Assembly (NCBI RefSeq): GCF_050948175.1
Contig: NC_135200.1
Location: forward strand, 11,213,001-11,277,000
Length of the DNA stretch: 64,000 nucleotides
DNA from: Xylocopa sonorina
Taxonomy: Eukaryota > Arthropoda > Insecta > Hymenoptera > Apidae
Reading direction: 5' to 3'
The notes under the pieces were generated by a model. It saw nothing but the letters and a program-made list of their open reading frames with translations. It ran no database searches and was not told where the DNA came from. How positions within the stretch are numbered: the first letter of the stretch is position 1; each line of letters begins with the position of its first letter. This document shows, in pieces, positions 15,234-27,800 of this stretch. The position numbers and the translations under genes were made by a program.

Positions 15234-17975
15234 CTCCGCCTTTACCTCCCCTGGTATCTCGTGTGCTCGTGCTGCGATAATAGAATACGTATATTTCATC
15301 GAGAGAGCTGCGAGGAGCATTCGTCCGGCTCGAATGGAAACCCTTCCCGGGCGGATCCATTATTGCAAAAATAACCTTTATCTCTTCCGTGCTCCGACAA
15401 TGGGTTATACTTTCGAGTGCTGGAAGGAGAGCCGCGCAATAATCCTCTTTGTCACGGAAGACGTCCGTCGTTCACAAATTGCCTGCATCGCGCATGAAGG
15501 CACCGATACGACCTTCTTTCTGCCATCCTCCGCTCTCGATCCCCGCCCCTCGCCGTTGAAAAAGGAACGCTGGAAAGGGCATAAAAATATTTGCCATACA
15601 CGCTCGGAGGGAGGAACGGAAGAGCGGAAAGAAGTACGGTCGCGTAATGTGTCCCATGCCTACGTAACAGCTCCCTAATTTTCTCCGCAGCAATATTTAA
15701 TGCGTTTTCCCCGGGATCCCTGGCAGCGGACTCTCCCTTTCCCGCTTTCGGCGCGCCGCTCCATTTCCACCGACCGTCCGGGGGTTGAAAATTATCGTGG
15801 CGCCGTTTCGACATCGAAGCGAGACGCGAGAATAACGCTACCCTCCGCCTCCCACGCGGGCGAGGGAAACTTTCTCTTCCGACCGGACGAGAGGCAACTA
15901 ATCGCGCGCGACGACCGCGGTGACGGCTAATTAGCGTTCCCGGAAATGAGCCGCGCCGTCAGGAATTAATATCTCTTGCTCCGCGTCGCCTACGACTCGT
16001 AACCATCGCGAGGAGACGCCGTAGAACGAGCAGCGACGAGGTCCTACCACCACCGTTGGCATACCGTTACTTCGCCACGGGACACTTCACGCTGCTGGCG
16101 CAATCGTGTCGACGATTAACCTTTTAACGCGCTTGTATCGCGCGTAGTTACGTAAACATTTTTTTTCAGTTTTCTTTTTTTGAACTTCGTAGCCTCCACT
16201 GGCTATCGAGTGCGTTACGCGCGCGTATGTGCACAGCAAGAATTTCTAATTACCGTGTCCACTGAATATATCGCGCAGTTTCGCGGAATGTCCGATCGAA
16301 TAAAGGTCAATTAAAGGACAATTTTTTACAATTTCAGAACTTCGCGTTCCAACCGTTCCATCGTGCGACCGTTTCATATTTTCGGTATCTGTATTAGAAC
16401 GCCGCGGCGCGGCGCATCAGCGGCTAAAGAGAATAATCGCAGGTGTAATTAGCGAGGGGTACTGCGGACACGGTCAGGAGTTAAACTTGTGACTGTCGCA
16501 GCTAGTCGATATTACGTCCCATTAACGAGCTCAAGTGTAATTAAGTTGCCTCCGTATCCGACGCAGCGACGGGTCGGACGATGGAGAGTCGAGAGGCGGA
16601 GGACGCGTAATCGAATGGACGCGTTTTCGAGTCCGCGCGCGCAGCCCGACTGGCGCCGAGCGACGCTACGCGCCGCCTCGTCCCATCTCGTTTCATTTGA
16701 ATTTTCACTTTTTGACAATAGAGTCGCGTCGTTGCCCCCGACATTTGCCATATCCGCAGTAACGTCACTTGGTATAGGGTGCGATTTACGAGTAACAACC
16801 CTCCGCGCCAAAGCCTGGACGGCAGCCCCCTTCCAGGTCCCGCGCAGGGGGATTGTTGTTATAGCGACGTTAAACTAGCCGGACAATAACCGAGGCTCGT
16901 CGTTACGGCAGTCATTGGCGGGGATATCGGGGTCGTGCGTTGAAATTCAATAATTTCAAAGTCCCGTTAATAAGCGCGCCCCAACGACGCGTCGATAAAC
17001 TCGCGGCTGACCCTATTATTCGCGGCTTTTCCAATAATTATACTTCCCATCGGCGTAAATGCCTCGCCTCTATTGCTCGTTTCGACGCTTCCGTTTCCTC
17101 TGCCGCGGTGATTAAGCTCGACGCTCGATTCATCGAGACAAGACGAACGCGACTCGTCATCCGCAGCCGCAAAAACCGAACACGGGCGAGCGTCGCGTGT
17201 ACCGTTGGCTGTTTCCGTGAGAAACGATTAACCGTAACGGTAGCAGGAGCGAGCGGTGGAAATTTCAAACGTTACCGGGCCGGTTAACCGTTCCGTGACG
17301 ATCTCATTCTGTCTCTCTCCCCCATTTATGTCGCGTGTCGCCCACTCGTCACGGTTAATTAGATCGTTACTCTCGGCGGCCAATTCGTTGACCATACCAG
17401 GGACGAGATAATCAGACGAAACACACGTGCAAACGATCGCCATTGTCGGACAGTCGGTCCTACCGTACCCTTTATTCCACCCGTCTCATCGTCCCGTCGA
17501 CTTTCATTTTTTCCTCTGGCCGGTAGCCAACTCCCCTTGGCCTTCTTCTCCACCTTATCGCGTTTCATTTCGCGGATTTTTCGACCGGGCTCCAGCATGG
17601 CGGAGCAATTCCCGTTTATGCAAGCTTTCGACCAACTCGCAACCGCCAGCGCAGCTCGCAATTGTCGTCGTCTACTTAGGAGACAGTTCGGGAAACGAAA
17701 CGGGGCAACGTCGATCCGTCGAAGTTGAGCGCACAGCCCTGATACACACCCACGAGGTTTCTCTGTGAATCGCATAATAACGTCGAGCATACGCTCGCCC
17801 GGTTAGGGGATGCTAATGGCCGCGAAACTTTCCCGGCGAACTGCCGCGCGAAACTCGCGCCCGCTTCACTCTCTGCCAGGCTTTTTTCCGAAAATAAAAG
17901 AGTCTTCCTCTGCCCGCGTTCGATGGCCAGGAATGCCCGGCTATGCATTGATTGCATCTAAGGTAATTGTTTCGC

Positions 17976-18000
17976 CCGTCGTCGGGGCGCCCGACGACGG
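17976..18000. repeat. Perfect 11-bp hairpin with 3-base loop
   Basis: CCGTCGTCGGG, loop GCG, CCCGACGACGG; followed by TAGTTTTT. GC-rich and mismatch-free. In this eukaryotic intron it is not a bacterial terminator. Confidence 0.8.
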
Positions 18001-18629
18001 TAGTTTTTCCACCCTTCCCTTCCGTCGATCGCTCCGTTTACCTCTCCAGAGGCTTGTTTGCGCTCGTTGAAACGCATGTAGATTACCTCTGGCCCTTAAC
18101 GTTCACCCTTTGACGGACGAGTGCCCATGGCGACTATAAATCTATTTCAATGATAGTACTCTTGGTAGACAATAGGGTGGGACGTCAACTTTTTATTTAT
18201 TACCGCATACTTTTGTTGAGAATATAGTTTCTCTTTCATACCCCACAAAATTAAGGTAGATTCTTATCGATAATTACGTGTCAAGTGGTGAAACGTTTCA
18301 CCATACGCGGGTAACGGAACGTAAAAATAACAGCAAGTACATTGAGACGAAACGAAGAGGAGACTCTGATTAACAGTTCGTGCTGGCTCACCGCTGATTA
18401 CGCAAAACATCAGACCGGCACTCTTCCGAGAGAAAGCATCCCGCGGAACCTTTATTTCCGGCGGTTCTAATGGAGCCACCCGGCTTTCTCCGTCCACGCG
18501 AAACTCGAGCGCCGGGTCGCCCGGAGTGTTTTATTGTTCCGCGTTCCGTTTAAGTGCACGGAACGATCTCGTGTTTCGTGGGTTCTGCGTGCGCGCCCCC
18601 GCTGACCGTAGTTTTTCCTCTTCTTGCAG

Positions 18630-18814
18630 GGACCTGAGACCAGCCAGCTTGGAGAAAGGCCAAGAGACCCTCCGACTGCGAGTATACGCTTGCTACGCCT
18701 GGGGTGGGCCCCTCCTAGTCGCTGGGCTGGCCGCCCTCTTGGATCATCTTCCGCCCCAGCCGCAGTACACCTTCCTCAGGCCGCGTTTCGGCGAGAAACA
18801 GTGCTGGTTCTACG
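18630..18814 (+). CDS. mthl1: mthl1 exon with TM4 and ECL2
   Basis: Acceptor ttcttgcag ends at 18629 and donor gtgagt starts at 18815. The exon begins with the last base of a split codon, then reads DLRPASLEKGQE, the loop between TM3 and TM4. TM4 follows (VYACYAWGGPLLVAGLAALL), then ECL2 with the PRFGEKQCWFYG block whose cysteine is expected to pair with TM3. It ends in phase 1, completed to Gly by the exon at 34986. Upstream ORFs show no TM1-3-like segment, so the preceding intron is at least 18.6 kb. Confidence 0.93.
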
Positions 18815-21800
18815 GTGAGTATTCCGTTCCCTCTCGTGTTCATTCGCATGAAGAGAAAAAAGAGAAAGAAGGGAGCAGATCCCCGCGAAGTCGTCGAGAG
18901 ATACTTCGAGGATCTCTCCCGGTCAGGAAAAGTTTCTGCCCGTCAAAGGAGAAGGCCGTTCGAGGCCTTGACTTTAATCAAAGCCCCGCTGGGATTCTCC
19001 ATTTCGCTGGCTCGAGAGGACCGGACAGGCGGAGGGTGTTTCAAAAGTGTCCGAGTGGATTTTTGACAAGGGTTGGAACGGGATAATTTTGCGATCCGTG
19101 TTTAAACGTTACGTTGCACTCCGAGCACCTAAAACTTTCCATTTACCTAGCGAACTTTGAAACGCTCAAGAACGTTGTTCGAGAAATATTAGTATAATTA
19201 AGCCGAGAGCAGCGAGATGACTACTTTCTCGTGCAAAAACGAGGCGATTTTTTCAGAAACATCTGGCTGCGAGACAAAATAAACCATCGCATAGTCTGCG
19301 GTGTAAACCAAGAGCGTGGAGAAAAATTGAGTGACGTAGAACAGATCGATAGGAAACGCGAAGAGGCGCACAGCAGACGTCGTGTCGATCGAAAAGTTCG
19401 ACGGTGACGGTGTAACAGCGGAAGAACGCGTGGGGGGTGAATCGCTCGGAGGAATTTGGCGGCGGAACGGGATCCCGTCGGATGGCGTTTAGCGGCGCCA
19501 ATGAGACGAGGCTTCCCGCGACATTAATTAATTCGCCGTTGTACGAGCAACTCGCAAATTGATTCGATCGCGTCACACACGACTTATCGGTGAATTAATT
19601 TCCATTGGTATGCAAGCGCGGGGCCAATGAATATCGCCACCCTCCCGCCACCCTTTTCCGTTGTTCTCGTACGACAGTCGGTGCCGGACTTGCTGATATT
19701 AGTAACGGATCAGCAGCGCAGACGGTAATGGAGCCTATTATCGAAAGTAATACAAGCCGGGAGGAGGACGGTTAACACGTAATTCCCTGTGATCCGATTA
19801 TTCCGCTAATTAATAGGACTGGTCAGTTGTGTTCCGGGCGCTGATTAAATCGGTTTCGTTAATCGATGGATCGGTGGGCTAGCCGTGTATTAATTGCTAA
19901 TCAAGCTTGGTTTGCGGCGTTCCTCGGACGTGTACCTCGGAAAAATGTCGATCGAAAGCCTGCCGACAACAGGAATTCGAAATTAATTTAACAGATCGCT
20001 GATTTCAATGCCTACTATGCGATAAGGTTTACGAGTGTGCCTCAACGGGATTAAAATCACAGACGTGAACGTCTTATTGGCATCTCACTTAAGACGATCG
20101 ACATTCCATAACCATAAACAGACTGAAAATGACATTCGTGCCGTCCAGATTAATCTCGAATTTTAACGAATGTAAAAAACTTTTGATGGGAAGCAATCGG
20201 GATCTCGATCGAAGCAGCCAGACCTCTGTTCCAGCGACGCGACGTGTTAGCATTGTAAATGACTCTGTTATAACCTATACGGCGCCAACCGTTCGGTAGA
20301 AGACGATGCGTCGGCGAAATCGATGCGTAACATTTGCCTCCAACTTTTTTAACGATAAATTCCGCTGCACTTTCCGGGGAGTCCGCCAGCGCGACAGAGT
20401 TTTATCACCGTAAGCAGTGATCTTGTTATATTTCGTATGGCGCCAATTTTTCCGGCTGTCGCAGAGTGTCTGAATAACAGAAAATACACTCGACCCTCCT
20501 GTAATGCAGCGTAAAAATAGAGCTACAGTCATCCTACGATACGATTTTCACGACACGATAAACTCAGATAACCCTTATTCGTTCAAGACAATTTTGATAG
20601 AAAATGAAGCCGTGTTGTTTATATTTCTCGAAGGCAGTTTAGTAGATCTTTTCTACTCGAGATTTTCATCGCGTCCACCTAATTATTTTTTCCCTGCGTG
20701 TTCCCTCCGGCACAAAACCCTCCGCGATCGAACGATTCCAGGATAATAGATCCCTTATCGCGAGCACGGGGGAAAAATGTAGGAGAAACGCAGGGAGCAT
20801 GCGGTGGCTAATAGCGAACATTTCGCTAAGAGGATTACGCGGCTCCGAAAATATCTCGTTAGAGCGGTGTACCCGAGCCCAAGGGTGTTGCGCGTCCCAT
20901 TTCCCTCTGCTCGTCCTTAACTAGTCCCCGTTTACGTATGCGCGAGCATCCTAATCAGTTCAGATAAGAAACAAAGGCATCGCGCGCGCTATCAGAATCC
21001 ACGGTTGGCGGCAGGCGCTCGAATACTTCGCTAAGAGGATTACACAGCTCCCGAAAGATTGCATTTATGCATGACGCGGGGGTGGCCGAATAAGAAGATC
21101 GATACCCCACAGTACGCTTAATACCTCGAATCTCTAATAATAACCGACGGTGCAACCCCTCCGGCGGCACCGTGAGCAACCCAACCACCAGCTGGTTTCC
21201 GCGTACACGTGTACACGCGGAAGGGGGATAATAAGGAGGTGAACGTCGCGTCTTTATTCGCCGTTCGACCACCGTTGGGGACCATTTAACGAGTAATCCA
21301 ACGTCCTTACGCTGCATCCCGTAATCCAGCGAATACACTCTCCCTTCCTACCACTATCTCGCTCCCTCTCGCAGCGCGGATACACGTTTCGAACAAGTGG
21401 AACTGTGTTGCGTATTAATTTCCACCGGTCGCGCGATATTTATCGACGCAGACCGGTGGAGAACACCCGCGGTGATTAATATTTAGCTTTTATATCGTTT
21501 GACAAATATAAACGTCGCTGCACAGCGTACCGGTTGTGTGTATTTTCGTTTCGGTTTCCGGTGGTCCGCGCGGCTGGTTTTTGCTTGGCCGGGCTCTCGC
21601 TCGCTCGCTCGCTCGCCTCTCGTCCCGTTTCGACCAGCGACGCGACCGGATTACTCTCCCTTCGCCACCGCCGTGTATCGATCGTTCGCAGCGATTCCAT
21701 TCGCCCGTCGCAACGTGGCCACGCAACTTTCGAGCCCGGTGCCAGAGGGACGGGAGAGAAGCTTTGGCCGCGAATTAAGCTTACCGGGTCACCTCCGTTC

Positions 21801-24800
21801 CACGGGCGTCGTAAAGCGGGATTCTTGGACCCGCGCCATCACGCTCGGCCGCGCCTGACCAGGGGCGCCCGCAACCCCTAATCTCTCGCGTATTTACTCG
21901 CTCTTTAGTCGATTTTCATTAGTCCGGAAAGCTTTTTTCCCCGCTCGTGGAAATTGAAACCGCTCGCTTGCCAAGACTCCCGATGGTATCGAGCGATTTC
22001 GAGTGAAGAGTTTACCCGCCGCTTCGAGTACGCGACAAGGTAATAGTAGATTTATCCTCGAGTGCTGATCGAAGCAGCAGTCGAAGCGCGATCATTGTAC
22101 ACTATTCTACCCGAGAAGCATGGTTAGAGACGCCATTGAGGAGCACAATCAGTCATCAAGCGGCATCCATTCGAAGCACACTCGGCCGATTCGTATATGC
22201 ACCATGGGATCAGCTCGTGATCGATGTTGTTTTGTAAATATGCAAAGTTTGTTGAACCACTTGCGAGAGCTGAACATCGTCGCGAGTACACCCCTTACCG
22301 CAACATTAATTGCATCGCGTCCAGGAAGATGCTTCACGGGGCAATCTGTTTTCGAGCGTCGTAGTCTATCTGCCCCAATAACTCTGTACCTGCTCTCAGA
22401 GCGGATCTCGCGTTCCCAAAGCATCGCTGGGATGTCCCAGCGTCGGTGGGGAGCGCGTTCTTGTTAAGCGAAACGATCGAAACCGTTTGCCGTCAGCTCG
22501 AGGAGCGGCACAATGCCGCGTCTTCGTGTCACGTAATCGCGTTTGAGCGGTCGAGACGGTAGGGTGGGTCTGGTAGGTAGGGTGCACTCAAACGTGTCAA
22601 TTCGCTGGCCCGAGCACACGCTTTTCTCCCTTTTTCGCGCAAATAAAGCTAAGCCGGACAAAGGAGAGCGCGTAGCCGGGAAAGCGCGTAGGAAATAGAC
22701 TCGTAGCCGTGGCGTGCCGCTAAATCAGGATAATGGTGTCCCATGGGAAGCTGCGTCGCACTATCGCGAGTTGTTACGTCCTGACACAATGCTTTTGCAC
22801 CGGTGCCAGATGAAGAGGGGCTCGGAGGGACGGTGAACGCTCTGCAACGGACGTTACCCTCGTGCCTCCGTCGTGTTTCAACCCTTCCACCCGTCTCTTT
22901 CTCGCGCGTCCACCGTTGTATCCCCCTCCCCGTATCCGTCCACTCTGCGGTCATCCTCGTAGACCTTTGTTTCTCGTTTCTCTTTCTTCCACAGCTTCTT
23001 GCGGTCTGCCCGTTGGAATCGAATTCACCGTTTTTGCGCGTATCCACGATCGATCGATCGGTACGATAAAGATTCGCAGCGTCGTTCGCGGTTCACGGTT
23101 AATGCGAACTAGTTATTTCTGCGGTGACAGTGCCTACGAGTGGTTCTTGCGACTGTAAAACAGCTTGGACTTAATATGCATCATATTCCACGGCATGGGG
23201 GCGACCGTCGTATTTCAAAGATAAACACCGACGACTTATTCATCACCGCGTAATAGACCGGCGTGTAAACGCTCCGTCTTCAACCCACCGAATCTTAAAA
23301 GTTCTCCCCCATCAGTTTCCTCGACGTTACTTCCCATTTGATCGCCTCTCACCTTCCACAATCTCGTCTTACGCCCTTCATCCGACGGCCTCCTCTTCCG
23401 TTTTCACTTTCTCCGTCCCTTTCGACTGGCTGACTCGCGCCCCGTGCACTTTGTTCCTCCGATGCCCTCGTACTTCATCCCCCACTCTGACACGCCGGGC
23501 ACAGCCCATAACAACGTGGGCCGAGACGATGGGGTCGGGAGATAAACCTGGCGCCAGTCAGTCCAACCCCTCCGAACGCGCTCAAACTTCCACGACCCCT
23601 TTCGAAACCCCTTTCTCTATGGCCCCCTCGCGCGTAGATCAGCGACAGGTAATATCGCCGAGCCGTTTGCGAATGGCCCGATGCACGCGTTCCTTCTCCC
23701 ATCCGTTCCGTCGAATGCATAAACAGAGCGAAAGTTATTATTATCCCTTCGACCGTGCGTACTGGCTGTCTTTAACCCTCCGTAATTTGAATTTTGTTCG
23801 GTTGCTAGAGAAAACAAATTGTAATTCATTGCAAGCTTTTTATTAACCCCTTCGCGGGGTTGTTGATACGATCGCGGTACCAAAGATTTAAAGTCAAACA
23901 AGATTCGAGAGATACAGAAAGTATCCAGGAGGTCCGAGTCACACGTCGTTACAGAGGGTTAATTCGTAATCACTGTCGGGACCAGAACACTCCCTTTCAC
24001 ACTCCCCTTTCCTAAAAGGAGGGAGAGAACAGAGGAGTTCTAACGGGGCTAACGGGAGGCAAGCAAGTAAGAAACCGATGAATGAAAGGGACCAAGGGTA
24101 GCGGCAAGGGACTCTCTCGCGACGAGGAGAAGGGCTTTGAGGGTGAATAAACGGGAACGTAAGGAAACTCGTTTACCAGTACATCGAAAGGTGGATGCTC
24201 GAAGCCAGACGCGGCGTTCGAGTCTCCCCATAGGGCCTGGTGCACCGACATTCTGGCGTTCCCGTGTTCCGCCGCGCCCCATAACAACGTAGGCCGAAAC
24301 GATGGGGTAGAGAGATAAATCTGGTGCCAGCCAGTCCCAACCCTAGGCGTGCGAAACCAGCGGAACTCTGGTCTGCCTCTCTCGCTCTAAGCCGGTACTA
24401 ACTACCCTGCACCGCGGCCCACTAAACTGCGCACGTAAACGCACACGACCGAGTGTTTAAGTAGCTTCGAAACGAGCGAGCCTCCGCGTCCCCCCTTTCA
24501 GCGTTGATACGCGTTATTGCTGCACCTGTACTGCCGCCGATTTGCCCTGGCTCTCACCCTCTGGCTTCACTTATCGTCGAACAAAAAACCCGCTGGCTCA
24601 GGCTTTCGTTACCGTTGCTGTTATTTGATTTTCAAGCAGGAAATTGCGTTCCACGTTAGAGGTTCTCCGTGGATTATTGGGACCAGATTTCACGGAAGTT
24701 ATTGGCAGTGGAATGTAATCATTTCGCTGTTCATTACAAAAGAAAATATTCTACAAAAGTAGATAAAACTTGTTGTATCTAAATTTCTCATGGACGGATA

Positions 24801-27800
24801 CATTTCCTAACGAGTAACATTTTAAAGTGACTGGAGCAAGGTCGTTTAGCATCAAAATTAATCGCGTCAATTTAGAAGAGTACTCGCCGGAGCACCCAAT
24901 TTTCCAAGCCCGAGAACGGCGGGAAAGATACGCAAGTGGCGCGGCAAGAAGGTCTCTGGACACGTTCGGGTGGCAGTTGCTCGCCAGGAGTGGAATATTC
25001 AACTAACGCTCGCATACATTAGAATGGTAAATCTCCGGGCTCTATCCTCCGTATCTATGCAATCTCATGCCCCTGGAAGTTCGGCAGAGGCTGTGGAACC
25101 AGCGTACACCGAAACGATAGGATTAGAGAGATAACCTGTCCAACTCGACCGTGCGAAACCAGCGAAACCCCTATCTCCGGGCCCACTAATACACCCCTCA
25201 CACGTGCGCGCCACCCTCGGTCGCGTGGAACCCCACCGTCGGTCACCACCGTCTCGACGATATTTATTATCGCTTCGTTAGACCCGCAAACTCTTATTGA
25301 AAGATACTTCTGTTGAAAGGAGTTATCGTGGGATCTGTTCGCTCGAGGTGGCTCGTGTCCCGTGGAAAAGGTTTCGATTAATCACAGCGGAACGAATACA
25401 CTTGTTAAGAATATGGAACAATTAATTTTCTTTTTCTTTTATGTAATAATAGTTTATCCAATCTTTTTTTGCGCTATGTCAGTAACAAGGGAAAGATGTA
25501 TTTTTACAATTTAGTATTACTTCGTGATAGCTTTATTTGTAATGGCAATGGAAATCGTAAAAAACTCGACCGTGTAGACAACGATACGACAGACGCGAAC
25601 GGTTTAAAAGCGTACGTGTTTTATCACCGCGAAATCTGCTGAAATGTTTAAATTGAAAAAGTCGCTGAACGATAATGCATGACGGGCGCGTAAAATTGAC
25701 GGCTCGAGTCACGGGTGAGCGATTCGAGCGCTTCCACTTCCGGTAGCCGCAGCGTACGCGTGTGTCGGAAGGAGCCATAGGTTTCGCTGAAGCTAACGAA
25801 CGGAGAAGGTGAAACGTCGTGGAACGGGGTCAGCTGGAAATGAAACGGACCGAGCGGGAGTAACGCGATTAATGGGCGCGATCGGTCCCGCGGATGATTA
25901 AACGAATCAGCCCGGTTCGTTTGGCCGGTAATAACGGTGGCGAATAATGAGCGAGGCAGAGAAAAATGCTTTGTGCAACCACGGTGTCGACGGCGGACCT
26001 TTTGAAAGAGGTGACGGAAAATCCTGCCGGTGGAGATTGATAACGACCCATATTCGTGGCCCGCGCGAGCGAGCGTTAATAAACGCGAACGAATCGAACG
26101 CGTTTCCGCGACACGAGACTTCCGCGAGTGATCGAATTAAAAAGGGATATATCGCTACGCGATTCGCGAGAATTATCGGATTTGCCGCGGCCGATCGGTT
26201 GCCGTTCGCCCCGTTACGCTTTTTAATTGGAATCAGCGAAATCGAGAGACCAATCGACGTGCCCCAGATAAGAAACGCGCGTTATCCGCCTCTATCTACG
26301 GTATGCAGAGATCGATGTCGGGTAATTAAAACGAATCGTTGTTCTGCCAGTGGCCTGTAAAAGTTGCAAGTCCGCGGAACGAATCGATCGAAATGGGATA
26401 CGCGATTAGGGTGCATCGGGTACGTGGCAATGAAACAGAAGGGGGGAAGAAAATTAACGAACGCTAAAGAGTCGTGTGTTGAGTTGAACCCCCCGTGCTC
26501 TTTATTTATCACGCACTCTCGGTTTATTGGCCTCGAGTTCCCAATGAATCGCGAATAGTGGAGGGGTCGGAATGGAATTTTCTTATTGTCTTTTTCGAGG
26601 GACGTAAAATGGATCCGTGATCGGTCTTGGGAATTTATGATTGCTTTAGGAATTCCGCCGGAATCGGTCGATTGGAAGGGATAATGGTTTCTCTTGCTAA
26701 TGCGTGAGAGGCGTTCTCTGAATTTATCGCACGGTTCCTGGGCGAAGATCTGCAGCGAAGTCGGTGATGCTTTAAGTAACGTCGGACGTGTCGGATCCTC
26801 GAACGTGCGCTATCTTTGAAGCTTGAACAATAATTCTTGTCGGAGAATTGTGTGATCTAACCTCCTCTGTCATAGTTTCTATTCTAAATCGACGAATTCC
26901 ACGTGGTTAAAATTTCAGTAGGAATTGATCTTTTAATTATGGAGACAAGAGGGTTTATCATTCTTCATTCTACACATTCTTCAGCTAATCAGTCAATTAA
27001 AACAATTAGCCCTCGACTAATAGGCAGCGAACATAAATGCGATCAAGGGTTCTGATTATCAAATAATAAATACCGCCTAAATAGTGAATCACCACAGTGC
27101 AGACATTTAACAATCTATCATTCGATCCTTAATGAAGGTAGCTACAATACCTACGAACCGTATAGGGATAATTCCACTAAAAGTAGACGGTGCGTACCTG
27201 AAAGCTTCCGCAACTGTCTAATGTCCGTCGCTGAAACCCACGATTCTGATTAAATTCTCAAAGCGAAACTCGTGTAAAATTGTACGAACGAGAAGCTTGG
27301 GCTAAAATTTTGTTTTTCCAAAATTAAAAGTAAAAAATTCAAATTATTAAACGGCGAACAAATTTTTTTTATACGAGAAAAATAAAAAGGCTGAGAGAAT
27401 ATGGCGTGGCAAGGGGTTAACAAATTCGTTTTCACCCGGGTTTGGAAAATTTGTGGATCGATCGATATTTCGCAGTATGGGGGAGAGTGGAAATTTGTTG
27501 GCAACGGAATCGCGGGCTCTCAATTCGGCCGATACGGTGATAGCAGCGCGCGCAATCACTTTCGATTATCTGAAAAACCGTCGGCGATTAAAATGACGGC
27601 GGCGATAAATCTGATCGGGGGTGTAGGAAACTGCGTGGGAGGCGGCGGCGAAAGGTGGCGAATGGAAAATTCGCGGCGGAGCGCCGCGGAATGCCAGCGC
27701 CAACGTCGGCTAATTATATTTGACAGCGATTTGTGCGGCGTTGGTTTCGCGCGTTTTTCAAATTCCGTACGGACAGCGTTGATTTACGCGCCGCTCGATT

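Larger units (their letters stand above)
1..18629 (+). other. Intronic sequence of mthl1 upstream of the first visible exon
   Basis: No coding exon can be supported here. The sequence is CpG-rich and intron-like, with a GA microsatellite at 12942-12966, a CT microsatellite at 15214-15233, a 14-bp palindrome at 1255-1268, TAATTA-type sites at 8911-9210 and an 11-bp hairpin at 17976-18000. Open frames up to 226 codons occur on both strands but are Arg/Ser-rich, lack domains and reflect low stop frequency in CpG-rich DNA. It is assigned to mthl1 because the exon at 18630 starts in phase 2 and needs an upstream exon. Confidence 0.6.

Noticed and set aside
17976..18005. Rho-independent terminator look-alike
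   Set aside because: Stem plus T-run fits the bacterial pattern, but the window is eukaryotic and the site is intronic.
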